64,000 nt of DNA from Triatoma infestans. Lineage: Eukaryota > Arthropoda > Insecta > Hemiptera > Reduviidae. The notes beneath the pieces are model-generated. The model did not search any database. It saw nothing but the letters and a program-made list of their open reading frames with translations, and was not told where the DNA came from. The position numbers and the translations under genes were made by a program. Positions 44,082 through 54,770 of this stretch are shown piece after piece. How positions within the stretch are numbered: the stretch's first letter is position 1; every line of letters begins with the position of its first letter. The stretch spans positions 275,656 through 339,655 of the forward strand of contig JAAEAF010000217.1 of the NCBI GenBank assembly GCA_011037195.1, read 5' to 3'.

Positions 44082-44737
44082 TTTTTGGTGTTCGTTATGA
44101 CCGCCGTATTCAATGTTGTAAATTGGATTTGAGGTTCGATCATACAAAAGAACTCTTTTTAAATTTCTACCGACTTTTCGGCAAATTTATTGCCTTCTTC
44201 ACGGTCTGTACAAAGGTTTTAATACAAATCAATAAAAAATAGAAACAACATAAAATATGAACTTACAATAAATATTTTCAGAATAAAATTTTTTTAAAAT
44301 AAACCATATAAATAAACTGAAATAAAGAGTATGATATATATATAGCACATTTAAATTTATTTTAAACTATTGTTGTAGAATAGATCATATTAAACTAAAT
44401 TACAACTATTACATAATCTAAATCACAACTATTAAAAAATATGTGGCATATATAAGAGTAAAGAAGTATGGAAATAACTTAGGAAATGTACTTACAAAAA
44501 TTTTCAGTTAGAATTCTAATTCTTTATTTAGTTTATTTATATACTTCATTTTAAAAAATGTTTATTCTGAAAATATTTATTTTAAGTTCATATTTTATGT
44601 TGTTTCTATTTTTTATTGATTTGTATTACAACCTTTGTACAGACCCTGAAGAAGGCAATAAATTTGCCGAAAAGTCGGTAGAAACTTAAAAAGAGTTCTT
44701 TTGTATGACCGAACCTCAACATCCAATTTACAACATT
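44082..44737. mobile_element. PLE-type foldback element, second copy
   Basis: Complementary arms (44112-about 44330 and about 44520-44737) begin aatgttgtaaatt and end aatttacaacatt. attattttttg is repeated at 44071-44081 and 44735-44745 as an 11-bp TSD. The left arm is preceded by 30 unpaired bases (44082-44111) containing ttatgaccgccg, comparable to tctcgaccgttg in the extension of the element at 22299. Each arm has the hammerhead-like motif (44167-44205 minus, 44641-44676 plus). The central ~190 bases are AT-rich. No coding sequence. Confidence 0.7.
44641..44676 (+). ncRNA. hammerhead-like core in right arm
   Basis: ACC, CTGAAGA, A, stem GGCAA...TTTGCC, GAAA, AGTC (GTC triplet), GGT. ACC/GGT pair as stem I. 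Stem III is weakened by AAGT instead of ACGT. The left-arm partner reads GTGAAGA. Confidence 0.4.
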
Positions 44738-44756
44738 ATTTTTTGTAGTTTAGGAA

Positions 44757-46165
44757 TTTGGGAGCATGAATCGATGCCGAGCCAATGGAGGAGAGCTATC
44801 ATCTGCCCAATCCATAAAAAAGGAGACCAGCTGCAATGTGAAAACTATAGGGGTATTACCCTTTTATCATGTGCCTAGAAAGTCCTCTCCAATATCCTCT
44901 TCAATAAACTTACACCCTATGCCAACCGAGAAATAGGAAAATATCAGGCGGGCTTTAGGAAAAACAAGTCCACAATAGACCAGATATTCTCCCTCCGCAT
45001 AATCCTGGAAAAAGGCATGGAATATAAAGTGCCCACTCAACACCTTTTCCTTGATTTTAAATGTGCTTATGACAGCGTCCTTCGCCCAAGACTGTACCAG
45101 GCCATGGAGGAAATGAGTATACCACCTAAACTCATTAGGTTGGTAAAAATGACGATGGCGGAAGCCTCAGGAGTGGTCCGTATTCAGTCTGAAATATCCC
45201 CTGAATTTAAGACAAGTAAAGGGCTAAGGCAAGGTGACGCTCTCGCCTGTCTCTTATTCAACCTGGCCCTAGAGAAAGTAATCAGGGATTCCGGTATTCA
45301 GACCTCAGGGACCATATATAATAAATCCGTCCAAATACTGGCCTACGCGGACGACGTAGATATTATTGCGCGTACAGTCCCTACGTTACAGAATGCCTTC
45401 CTTGCATTCAAAAAAGCAGCATCTTCCATGGGTCTTGTCCTAAATCAGGATAAGACAAAATATATGTATGTTGGAAGTGGCAATGTTCCCCCAGGAAACA
45501 GTATTCAGATTAGTCCTTTTACTTTTCAAAGGGTACAAGAATTTACCTACCTTGGTTCCCAGGTCACCTCCACTAATAATGTTTCGACGGAGATCAGCAG
45601 AAGAATTATGGCTGCGAACAGATGTTATTTTGGCCTGGTAAAATACATGAAGAGCAGCCTGATCTCCAGGAGAACGAAAATCAGGCTGTATAAAACCCTC
45701 ATCCGCCCAGTAGTGATGTACGCTTCCCAAGCTTGGATTATTTCCAAAAACGATGAAAAGAAACTCCTTGTATTTGAAAGAAAAATACTCAGGCGCATTT
45801 TTGGCGCAGTGAGGGAAGGGGATACATGGAGAAGGCGAAAAAACAAGGAGTTATGTGAATTGTATGGGGAAGCGGACGTCGTACACACTATTCGACTATC
45901 CAGGCTGAGCTGGGCTGGCCATGTGGCGAGGATGGAGGAAAATGAGATACCAAGGAGGATTTTGGATGGGGAAATAGGTACGAAAAGAAAGGTTGGCAGA
46001 CCCAAACTTAGGTGGCTTGACGGTGTGACCAACGATGCGAGGAGCATCTTGGGTACTCGCAACTGGAGAGCAGCTGCAACTAGCAGAGACACCTGGATTA
46101 GGCTCATTGAGGAGGCCAGGACCCACCAAGGGTTGTAGAGCCATGAAGATAGTTAGATAGATAGA
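44757..46165 (+). mobile_element. RTE-type LINE, 5'-truncated, nearly intact frame
   Basis: It begins inside RT ([19 protein letters not shown]), runs through the whole RT and C-terminal domain to a stop at 46138, and ends in an (ATAG)n-type tail (gatagttagatagatagata). An 11-bp TSD, tagtttaggaa, is at 44746-44756 and 46166-46176. The left TSD starts one base after the right TSD of the PLE foldback. GATA-like tails and the C-terminal WAGHVARM...GRPKLRW region without RNase H or knuckle are typical of RTE-group LINEs. Confidence 0.92.
45017..46138 (+). CDS. RTE-type reverse transcriptase (partial)
   Basis: 373 codons from the first Met after an in-frame TAG at 44876-44878; the same frame is open upstream of that stop to 44757, so the true coding region began earlier and the Met is not a real start. 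RT motifs: LDFKCAYDS with catalytic Asp13, KGLRQGDALA (residues 68-77), and YADD at 110-113 with both Asp residues. TKYMYVGSG and FTYLGSQV form the following palm/thumb region, and YKTLIRPVVMYASQAW the connector. The tail WAGHVARM and GRPKLRWLDG closes the protein. Apart from the one TAG and the missing 5' part (endonuclease), no damage is evident, so it is a relatively recent copy. The element at 60868 is a damaged relative. Confidence 0.9.
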   Translation: MEYKVPTQHLFLDFKCAYDSVLRPRLYQAMEEMSIPPKLIRLVKMTMAEASGVVRIQSEISPEFKTSKGLRQGDALACLLFNLALEKVIRDSGIQTSGTIYNKSVQILAYADDVDIIARTVPTLQNAFLAFKKAASSMGLVLNQDKTKYMYVGSGNVPPGNSIQISPFTFQRVQEFTYLGSQVTSTNNVSTEISRRIMAANRCYFGLVKYMKSSLISRRTKIRLYKTLIRPVVMYASQAWIISKNDEKKLLVFERKILRRIFGAVREGDTWRRRKNKELCELYGEADVVHTIRLSRLSWAGHVARMEENEIPRRILDGEIGTKRKVGRPKLRWLDGVTNDARSILGTRNWRAAATSRDTWIRLIEEARTHQGL

Positions 46166-46176
46166 TAGTTTAGGAA

Positions 46177-47798
46177 AAGATAAATTTGTAAAGTTTAGAC
46201 GTTTTTGTCTTGAGAAATGGTTTTTTTTTAATTACAGTTTGTGTTGTTGTCCCTAAGAAGAGTGACACGATTGGATAAAGATCAGTTAGGATTTCAGGAT
46301 GAAAAGGGAGAATGCCCTTTCATAGCAAACCAAGGTACTTCAATCAACCAAAAGTCTAGCCACAGTCATAAATAGAATCTAGTGGTAACGTTTCCACTCA
46401 GGGACTGAGTTCATGGCCTCTAAAACCTGATGTCATTGTTGTGATGTCGCATGAAGAGATAAGAAGACGATTTCGATGGTTAGAGAGAAGAGTCCTTTTT
46501 AAATATAACATCTCAGGGATTTATTTGATCGTTATTAATTATTTAAAAATAATGAGCTAAAGCATTGCTTTCCCACTCTTTCTTTAAAAAAAAAAACAAT
46601 ATATATATATATATATAAATTGTTATTAATAACAATAAAAGAAGGATACAAATTTAAGTTATAATTGTTTAAGCAAGCGTGTATAAGAATACTAGACAGA
46701 AAATCAATTGAAGTCACTTCATTTCACCATCGTAACTAAAATGACTTCCTGTCATGCTAGTCTGTAGTGAATGTGACAATTCTGTCTTTTCAATGTTCAA
46801 GAAAAACTGTTTCAACCTAAAAACAGGAGATAATCTTCTCTTTCCGTAAAAGTGCATGACCTAGGTCAAAAGTGTGGTGGTACATTTCAGTCCATTTGCT
46901 TTAGTTCCTCGAATTTCATATAAGATTTCTTTTTTAATGGATTCTTGACCAACATTAAATATTATCCATAATTTTATTCGCAATTAATATTATTAATATT
47001 TAATTTTAATAAGTTTAAAATTTGAGGGGACATTGATTGTATTAAATTTCTGTGATGTGATAGCGATAGCAAGAAAAAAAGAAGAGATAATTTTTAAATA
47101 AATCTAAAAATTACAACTAGTGGTTGAAAATTGGAAAAGGGTCCAGCCAGCCGCTACCTGCAGGTCATGAACCGCGGCAAACCCTTTTTGTATTTCTTTC
47201 AAAAAGGGTCAATATACAGTCAAGAGATAATACCTTACTGGCCTACCTGGCCCACCATCTGTTAACAAAGCATCGCCACCCCGGCCAAATCAGCCCTTGT
47301 TAATTACTGACCTCCCCTAGGGTCAATATACCACATGACATGTCTTAGTGTTACACGTACTTACACATCAGCGTCGATGTGTGAGTGATGCAAATATAAC
47401 ACGTCGCTCCACTGGAGGAGGGATCCACTTCAACTCAGGCATCAAACGTCTACATCAGTTTTCAGTTCAGAAGCACCATCTCACATCGCGAGCGCGTCCG
47501 TATTTAAGGTTTTAACACTTTACTAACTTCATTAATATTTTATATTCATTTTATAATTCTTATAGTTATTTACAATTGTGCATCTTAGTTTTTCTATTTT
47601 ATATCTCTTAACTTATTTGTTAAAATGTAGTATATTTTTAAAAATCAGGAGTACCATTTCGAATACCAACTTCCTAATCTCTTACCCTCTAATTAACAAT
47701 CTCTTACTCTTACTCATCACTTCAACTTACGATATCAATAAAACGATACCAATACATTTCCGTTCAGCATTATTTTTTCCCTTTAACCTATTATTTTT
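46177..47798. other. no recognised gene; GC-richer block 47105-47520
   Basis: 46177-47100 is AT-rich with a TA tract at 46600-46616. 47105-47520 is distinctly GC-richer, has no frame above about 60 codons, and repeats the word gggtcaatata (47207, 47321). It may be an LTR or element leader, or a regulatory region. Nothing in it is recognised. Confidence 0.4.
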
Positions 47799-48435
47799 AC
47801 TTTCTGTTACTTCTAATGAGAGGAAATATTGCGATCGTGTTAGATTTTCAAAGCTGAGTTTTCCCCGGAAGTCATGTTTTTTGGGGGTCTCCGGGATACG
47901 ATAAAATTGTTTTTTTTTGTTTTTTTTTTTTTTGGCGAATAGTCTGTGTGCATGCGTGTCTGTGTGCGCGCGCATTTATGTGTTGTAGGTGTGTTAACAG
48001 AATATTTCAAAAATGAAATTTTGTAGGTAGCCTTAAACTTGGTATTTCGATTCAGCCACTCTACCACCGCATCATACATGCAGATTTCCAGGAAAATCTA
48101 TCAACCTAAAGTGTGACTTTACTGAAAGTTTTCTCCTTTTTTTTTTTTTTTTAGTTTTTCGTGTTTTTCTCAAAAAAAAATGGCTCCAACAATTTTCTTT
48201 AAATTTGGTAAATTATTTACACACAAATACTTAGCCACTTTTATTTGAAACATTTTCCCAAGATAATATTGAATTTTGGGGGTTCTGTGAGAGCTGTAGC
48301 GTCATACTTTCCTCTGCAGTACCACTTCAGTATAATATATAATTTTTGAGATCTACATAATATTAATGCTTCTACACATTAGAAGCATTAATAGAATTCC
48401 AAATATGGAAAAAAAACTGGTTACCAGAAGTGCCA
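47799..48435 (-). repeat. diverged RpA copy
   Basis: It opens actttctgttacttctaatg with the hairpin half-eroded. attgcgatcgtgtt, gtctgtgtgc with a GT/GC tract, acagaatatttcaaaaatga, aatggctccaacaattttct and aactggttaccagaagtg follow in order. The end hairpin is missing. A 12-base palindrome (tgcttctacacattagaagca, 48367-48387) is peculiar to this copy. Confidence 0.75.
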
Positions 48436-48439
48436 TTTA

Positions 48440-49152
48440 CAGAATATGATGTAGTGGAAGAACGAAATAGAAAAATGGAAAATAGTTTAGAATATTTTAT
48501 AGTTTCAAAAATAGAATTTTGTTAATATTTTATGCATCTTAGTGCAATGAAAAGATTCAGGTACTGTAATTTGGGGTCATTGCCAATAGGGAAACATAGG
48601 CACTAAAAAACGGTAAATTAATACAATGCTACTTGGCCAACTGTTTTGTTAGAGAGCATTCCATCAGACAGACTGTACTCTACCTTCAAACAAGATAGTC
48701 TGCACTCTACCTTCTAACAACAAGAGTCTGGCTTCTGCTTTCAAACAAAACAGTCTGACTTCTGCATTCAAACAACTAAGTCTGCACCCTGCTTTGAAAG
48801 CCAGAACACTACCTCAGGAATCGCTCTGTTAAACTCATGCGAGATTTGCCTTTATTCTAGATCAATTATTAAGACAGACATGTGGTAGACACGCAGGAGA
48901 ACGCATCAGGACTGTGCAAGTTATAAGTTAAAACATAAGAGTTTAGCATTTTATCTAGATAAATAATTGATTTATACATAATCGCTGTGATATTATAAGG
49001 CTAATTAAGTTCACTTAAATAATATATATTTATTTTAAAAAACAGTGGTGCTTTCTTGATTATTTCTTAATACTTTTATCTCAAACATACTTACAAGCCC
49101 TTTTACAAAACCGCTCGTGCTACTACAAACACACATCACGCCAAACATCATT
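48440..49152 (+). mobile_element. PLE terminal repeat, inverse of 28030-28640
   Basis: Read on the opposite strand it matches the non-coding part of the PLE at 27789: ttcaaaaatagaattttgtt, ttggggtcattgcc, a tandem array, caggaatcgctc, caaacatacttacaagccct and agcggt-like words in the same order. The tandem array (48663-48798) consists of 4-5 units of 27-28 bases beginning agtctg and ending caaacaa; the same kind of array is at 28300-28400. No hammerhead motif was found in this copy. Its right end is interrupted at 49153 by an RpA relic and LINE. Confidence 0.65.
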
Positions 49153-49222
49153 ACATGATTTTTCAGTTTTTTTTTTTGGCATTTTCTCAAAAATAGTTAT
49201 AACGTTTTTCTTTAAACCTAAA
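49153..49222 (-). repeat. RpA relic, left side of LINE (duplicated target)
   Basis: atgatttttcag, a T-run, ggcattttctcaaaaat and ttataacgtttttctttaaa: an RpA unit piece that is present again at 50536-50609. Confidence 0.7.
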
Positions 49223-50535
49223 GTACAATACAATACAATATTCAATTCTGTTACAGCCTTAAAGTCATACAGAGTGAGTTCTCCTAAACTCAAACAGATC
49301 ACACAAAAAAAGAGTAAACATACAGAGTAAAAAATAATAATATACAGAAAAAAGAAAAAGAAAAGCCACCTTATGATAATATCTTGATAAGAATATATAA
49401 AGAAAAACAAAATAGATATATATAAAAAGGTTACAGATCCATTATAATAGAAAAAATATTTACAAAAACTAATTAGTAATAGTGATGCCAAATTTTGGTC
49501 TCCAAGAAAGAAAAGTTAATATTAACATAAAATACATTAACATAGCTAACATAAAGTATTCCTTATTTTACACATATACGTACATAAAGTAAAAATGTCA
49601 TTAATCTTGTTCAAATAATTTGATTCAGTGAAGTCGAGCAGATTGATCAGTGCACTGTCAGTATCATCGTAGAGACAGAGATATTTTCCAAGTAATTTAG
49701 ATCTAAAAGAAGAAAAGGCTCCCATTTTATAATGGAGTGGTTAATATTATCGGGTTCATTTAGCGTACACAGATTACAGATTTTGTCTATACAAAGGTCA
49801 TGTTTCTTATTATTTAAGTAAACTGTACATCTTTTTTTATAAGCCATTCGTAGCTGAGCTATAAGTCTTAGTTTGGAAATATGAATATTAAGAGACAAAT
49901 AGCGTTCTTTTTCCATATTAAAATTGCAAACATGACTGTACAATAAGTTGTATCGATTATTAAAAATGAACTCAATATCCCTGGAGAACAAATGATTTTT
50001 AAATGAGTTGATCAGGCCTTGGAGATTGTCCAGTTCTATTTTGGAGTTCTGTGTTTTCCTCGGCACCAATAGAGACCAAGTAGTCTTTTAGAGAAAGAAC
50101 CCAATTAAAACACATATTATACACTTCACTCAATTCCAATAATCTCTGGTAACAGGCTTTAGGTAGCCAATCGTCTGGCTACTTAAGTATGAGAGAGAAC
50201 CATTTCATCATTCTCCAAAAGATATAGAACTCTCGAGTGAATACTGCCGCATTCAACTCTAACAAGTGAGTCGGGCGTGCTCTTCGGGAGGTGTAATAAC
50301 AGTTTTAAAAATTTAAATTGACCACTTTCAATTAAATTAGAATATTTGGGTCCCCAAATTTCGGATAAATATAATAGTACATTTCCAGAGATTAAGTCAT
50401 AGAGTGTGACGTTTGAATGGAAGCTATCGCTCTTATACTTAAGGCTAAAACGGAGGCAGTGGCAGTCGCATGTTTACCAAGAAAATATTTTGAGGTCAGA
50501 GAGAATTTTGCAGAAGGAGAAAACATTTACAGAAT
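49223..50535 (-). mobile_element. degraded LINE of the 55291 type
   Basis: Minus-strand frames from 50530 to 49647 parallel the protein at 55974: ...LLYLSEIWGPKYSNLIESGQF, TPDSLVRVECG, then FNNRYNLLYSHVCNFN (50069-49647 frame), KRCTVYLNN and a knuckle-like ICNLCTLNEPDNINHSI in which the last Cys is missing. RT proper is absent (5' truncation near 50530). The 3' tail is (TATTG)n, seen on + as tacaatacaatacaat at 49224-49239. It is flanked by a 68-74-base direct duplication of target sequence (49155-49222 and 50536-50609), much longer than usual. Confidence 0.75.
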
Positions 50536-50922
50536 ATGATTTTCAGTTTTTGTTTTTTTTTTTTGGCATTTTCTCAAAAATGGTTATAACGTTTTTCTTT
50601 AAACTTAAAATGTTTGCTGCATAGATAAAAACATATCACTTTTTTTTTCTTTTTTTTTTTGAAACATTTTGTTTGAAACAATTGATTTTAGAGGGGAATT
50701 TGAGGGGGGATTTGTCAGTTAGTTTAAATTTAAATTTGCACAAGCTTTGTTGGTTTTGATATAGAGCGCTCCATGTAAGGCCGCTTAGGCATACAAGTGA
50801 AATCTCCATTACCATTATGAATATGCCCAGCCCAACGTTATAATTTCAAGGAAAATTTCCTCGATTAAATTGCAGTAATTTGAGTAAAAGAAAGTCGTCT
50901 GATTGTTTCATACCAGATTTTA
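50536..50922 (-). repeat. RpA relic, right side of LINE
   Basis: It continues the RpA unit after the LINE and ends in gagtaaaagaaagtcgtctg and gtttcataccagatttta, the RpA terminus. The middle (50740-50860) is unlike other copies. Confidence 0.65.
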
Positions 50923-51115
50923 TTACTTAATTACCCAAACAGCAATAACACTCCGAGAAATACCTACTATTTTTCAAAAATCACAGCCACCACGAAACCA
51001 AGTCTTTGTTCATGAGCTAGTTTCGGGAACTATTCTTGGGAAAGTATTCAATTTAAAAAAAACTAAACAACTGGAATAGTCAAAAGCCTGACTTTATGAC
51101 TTCGACCTCGTTTTT

Positions 51116-52020
51116 ACTTTCTCTTACTCCAAGTAAGAGGAAGTATTGTAATCGTGACAAAGTTTCGATATCGAGTTTTCACCGGAATATCCCTTTTGAG
51201 GTCCCCTGAGTCCAAACAAGTGGTTTTTAGCAAATGGTTTGAGTGTGAGTCTGTGTATATGTAGATATGTGAACAGCATAGCTCACAAACGAAAAACCAT
51301 AGAATGTTCAAACTTGATATTCCGTTTAGGCATCGCTATGGGATCTGACAGTACGTTATACGTCCAAATTCCTCAACCGGAAGTACCACTTTACTACTTG
51401 TTTGTTTTTTCCATTTTTTTTTGCAATTTTCTCAAAAATGGCTCCAACAATTTTCTTAAAACTTGGTAAATTAACTACACATACAAAGAGTTACAACTTT
51501 TATTTGAAACATTTCTCCGGGAAAATTCCATTTTGCTGAAATTCCAAGTTTGAAAAAAATCTGATGACCAGAAGTGCATTTACTTTACACCACTTTACTA
51601 AATGATTTTTTTTTTTTTTTTTCACTTTTTCACGATTTTCTCAAACATGGCTCCGGAAGATTCTCCTGAAAATTCCTATATCAACTACGCAAACAAAGAT
51701 ATACAACTTTTATTCAAAACATTTCTCTGGAAAAATTTATTTAAGGGCACTTTTAGGGGAGGGGAAAGGAAATGTTTTTCTCTAAAGTACTATCATAGTA
51801 GATTATACAATTCTATCATCCAAATAAAATTAATTAGAAACAAATAGATTGCCGAAAATTCCGAGTTTTAAGTTTACTAACCGGAAATGCGCTTTTACTG
51901 AACAGTTTTTTCAGTTATCGACGAATTTCATTAAATTTGGTACACTAACTATAAAATTTTGTCAATTATAATTTTTGGAACTGGTGTAAGAGAAAGTTGT
52001 GTGAGTGTTTCACACCAGAT
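51116..52020 (-). repeat. RpA copy
   Basis: Terminal hairpin actttctcttactccaagta, head block with aggtcccctgagtcc, a shortened GT tract, two tandem units with a ~100-base deletion in the first, and the terminus gtgtgagtgtttcacaccag. Confidence 0.88.
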
Positions 52021-52051
52021 TTTTTTTTTTCCTACATTACATTCTTTTAGG

Positions 52052-52995
52052 GGACAGTGCACTTACTTACTTACTTACTGGACAGCGCTAGAGCCCGGGG
52101 TGGGCCTTGGCTTCCCTCACGACATCAGACCACTGTTCTCTGCTCAATGCCTTCCGCTTCCAATTCATCACTCGCAGCGTCCCCAGATCCTCTTCCACCT
52201 CGCGCAGCCATCTCCTTCTCGGGCGCCCTCTACCTCTTGTGCCTTGCATGGCGGTTAACATCAGTTTCTTTGGGGTTCTGTCGTCTGTCATCCTCATTAC
52301 ATGGCCCAACCATTCTATGCGCCTCGCCTTTATAAAAGCGACTATATCGCATTCACCGTACAGCTCATAGAGCTCAGCGTTCTTCCGTATTCGCCATTCG
52401 CCCTCATCACAAATGGGTCCGTAGATTTTCCTCAGCACCTTTCTTTCAAATATTCTTAGCATTTTAACAGTGACACTGCCTAGCGTCCATGTTTCTGAGG
52501 TGTACGTCACGACTGGTCTCACTAGAGTTTTATAAAGATTTAGTTTTGTTTTTCAATAAGGAGGAACGGAAGAGTTTAAGGTTGGCATAATATGCACGGT
52601 TACCGGCCATAATTCTATTGTCAATCTCGGCTGATATTTTATTTTCTTGATTAATTTCTGCTCCGAGATAAGTAAAAGATTTCACTCTTTCGAAGCTATA
52701 TATCCTTCCAATTCCATGGTTCTCTCTGCCACTGTATTGGCATTCGGACTGACGTACATATACTTTGTCTTGTTTTCATTTATACTTAGTCCGATTTTTT
52801 CTCCTTCAGCTTTTAGCACTTGAAATACTTCTCGCAGCGAACGAATATTTCTTGCGACAAGACATATATCATCTGCATAGGCGCAGATTTGATTCGAGGA
52901 GCACATTATGTTGCCTCTAAGGTTGAGCTTATCTACCACACTATGGAGAGGGGATAGTGGCACTATGACCTGAAATGCCCTCCAAGTAATATCAT
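52052..52995 (-). pseudogene. RTE-type LINE, damaged
   Basis: The 107-codon frame (53005-52682) has ICAYADDICLVARN, the catalytic YADD box, and NENKTKYMYV. After a gap with frameshifts, the 144-codon frame (52522-52088) has MRPVVTYTSETW, the IEWLGHVMRM box and GRGRPRRRWLREVEEDL, the conserved C-terminus of RTE-group LINEs. The 3' tail is (TAAG)n, seen on + as acttacttacttact (52060-52079). Upstream of YADD the sequence is scrambled. It is a different subfamily from 44757. Confidence 0.8.
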
Positions 52996-53128
52996 CACTG
53001 CCCACTACATCCTCACTGGGTCATAAGCTCTAGAGGCTCCTAAGAAGAGAAAAATCTAAGGGCAGCGATGCTGGATTCGAGTTCCCGGGTTCTCCGTATG
53101 GGAGTGCAGCGCACTATTCCATCATTCC
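52996..53128 (-). mobile_element. SINE fragment with hybrid head
   Basis: On minus: GGAATAGTGCGCTGCACTCC, GGGAACTCGAATCC (B box), body TCTCTTCTTAGGAGCCTCTA, then truncated after the GTGGGCAGT word. The head mixes SINE-A (GCGCTG) and SINE-B (CTCCCATACGGAGAA) features. Confidence 0.7.
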
Positions 53129-53988
53129 TCAGTTTAAGATTAGATTTATTCAATTTAAAGCAGAATTCCGTATCTCCGAATATAATTAAATTTAGTATAG
53201 ATTTTCAAAATTAACTGTATTTGACAGATATATTTTTCATCCAGACATTTACAATTATCTTATATTTCTTCCAATTTTTCTAAAATAAATAAACTTTCCT
53301 GTAGTTTTAAATAAAATAGAAAGATATAAAAGAAAGTAATTTTTTAACTTTTAATTTCTGCACTCGACAAATGTTAATAAAGTAAACTAAAAAAAAAAAA
53401 AATACAGAGTTATATAATTCAAAAGAAACGTTCCAATGTAATTATCTTGCTTTTCTTCATGCAAAGAGAAGAAAAATAAATAGAACAAACATGAAGAGCT
53501 TAAATAATAAAGAAAATTGCAATCTACCCTTTTGTTTTTATATATATATATTTTGAACTTCACTCTTTAACAGAAGTAATACACTGCGCGGAATATCTTT
53601 AAATGTTGCTGTGAAATTATGCTGTTTCACTTAGAGAAACACTGTATATAATTGCAAGAAAAATCTAGTTACCTTTAAGTTCCTCAGTTCCTTTAGTTGA
53701 AAACAGCCAAATGCTTATTAACTTGGCTGTTCCTTGAACCTAAAGTTTTCCTATTTTTTGCAGGAATTTCCTGTTTTATTAGAAGTCGTTTCTTGGCAGT
53801 TAATTTCCAAATGGTATGGCATCCAAACGTGGGAGGCGATAAAAGATTGCGTCATGTTCTACTGAGAAACCATTATATATAATGAAATAGTAAAAATGGA
53901 AAAAAACTTCTGAGACAGATTCTTTAGGTCAAAAGAAATACTTACGAAAATCTGTCCGAAAGTGTCACTTTTATTATAGATCATATTT
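53129..53988. other. AT-rich, nothing recognised
   Basis: No supported frame. A TA tract lies at 53544-53553. The last bases (53975-53988) are the left TSD of a SINE-A. Confidence 0.4.
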
Positions 53989-54411
53989 GTAGATTGTTCT
54001 TGGGGATTATTACACTGCGACCTGAAAGATCTATTGTGCCCCCACCCCCACCCCCGGAGCCTTCTCCAATGCACAGCCGGCCTCCAAGCAGCGTTCTCTA
54101 GCTACAGACTACACTGCCCAGTGATTTCTAGAGGCTCCTAGGAAGAAAAAAATCTAAGGGCAGCATGCTGGATTCTAGGTGGATTTCAACGTAGGACCTG
54201 CTAGTCCAGCGCGCTACCACTGAGCTAATCCTTTCCTCCTTCCGCCAATTAACTAAGGACGGAGACCTAGTGTTTGTTCTTGTCTGTAAAGTGTAGACTG
54301 AATGTAGTGTATTGTATACTCCTTTGATGAAGTGCATGGAGTACTGAGTTGTGTTAACGCATGGGGTCGCTACGCTCCAAGTAACTGCATGCAACAGATA
54401 CCCCTTGCTAG
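53989..54411 (-). mobile_element. SINE-A copy with TSD
   Basis: On minus: CTAGCAAGGGGTATCTGTTG (unit start), the conserved upstream block to about 54250, GATTAGCTCAGTGGTAGCG (A box), a B box split by a small insertion (AAATCCACCTAGAATCCAGC region), body TCTTCCTAGGAGCCTC, tail GGGGCACAATAGATCTTTCA then GGTCGCAGTG. tatagatcatattt (53975-53988) and tataaatcatattt (54412-54425) are a TSD with one mismatch. Confidence 0.85.
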
Positions 54412-54425
54412 TATAAATCATATTT

Positions 54426-54770
54426 AAGTCTATTAAAAAATAGAAAAATCCATTCAATTTCCCAAATATTCAGCGGAAAAATGATTTAAAAGGAAATAAG
54501 TAAATGATACAGAAACATTTTTTTTAATGTAATTTGTGTGAATCTTGCAAAATAAATAGCTTCAATGTTGTAAGCTTGTCTGGAAATAGAAAAAAGAAAA
54601 AAATCTGGTGCGGTGTGAAACGCTCTAACCATATTTCTTCAGATTTTACTAATTTGTCCTAAATATAAATATAGAGATTGTTGGTGACAAGTACCTACCA
54701 AGACAGGTAGTGGAACTGTGAATATATTATTACCTTGTAGACATGTGCCAACACATGAAAAAAAAAAAAA
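54426..54770. other. no gene
   Basis: AT-rich. A lone RpA-like terminus (aatctggtgcggtgtgaaac, 54602-54621) precedes the real copy at 54771. Confidence 0.45.

Noticed and set aside
45440..46144. Minus-strand frames of 82-160 codons across 45440-46144
   Set aside because: Shadows of the RTE reverse transcriptase on the plus strand.
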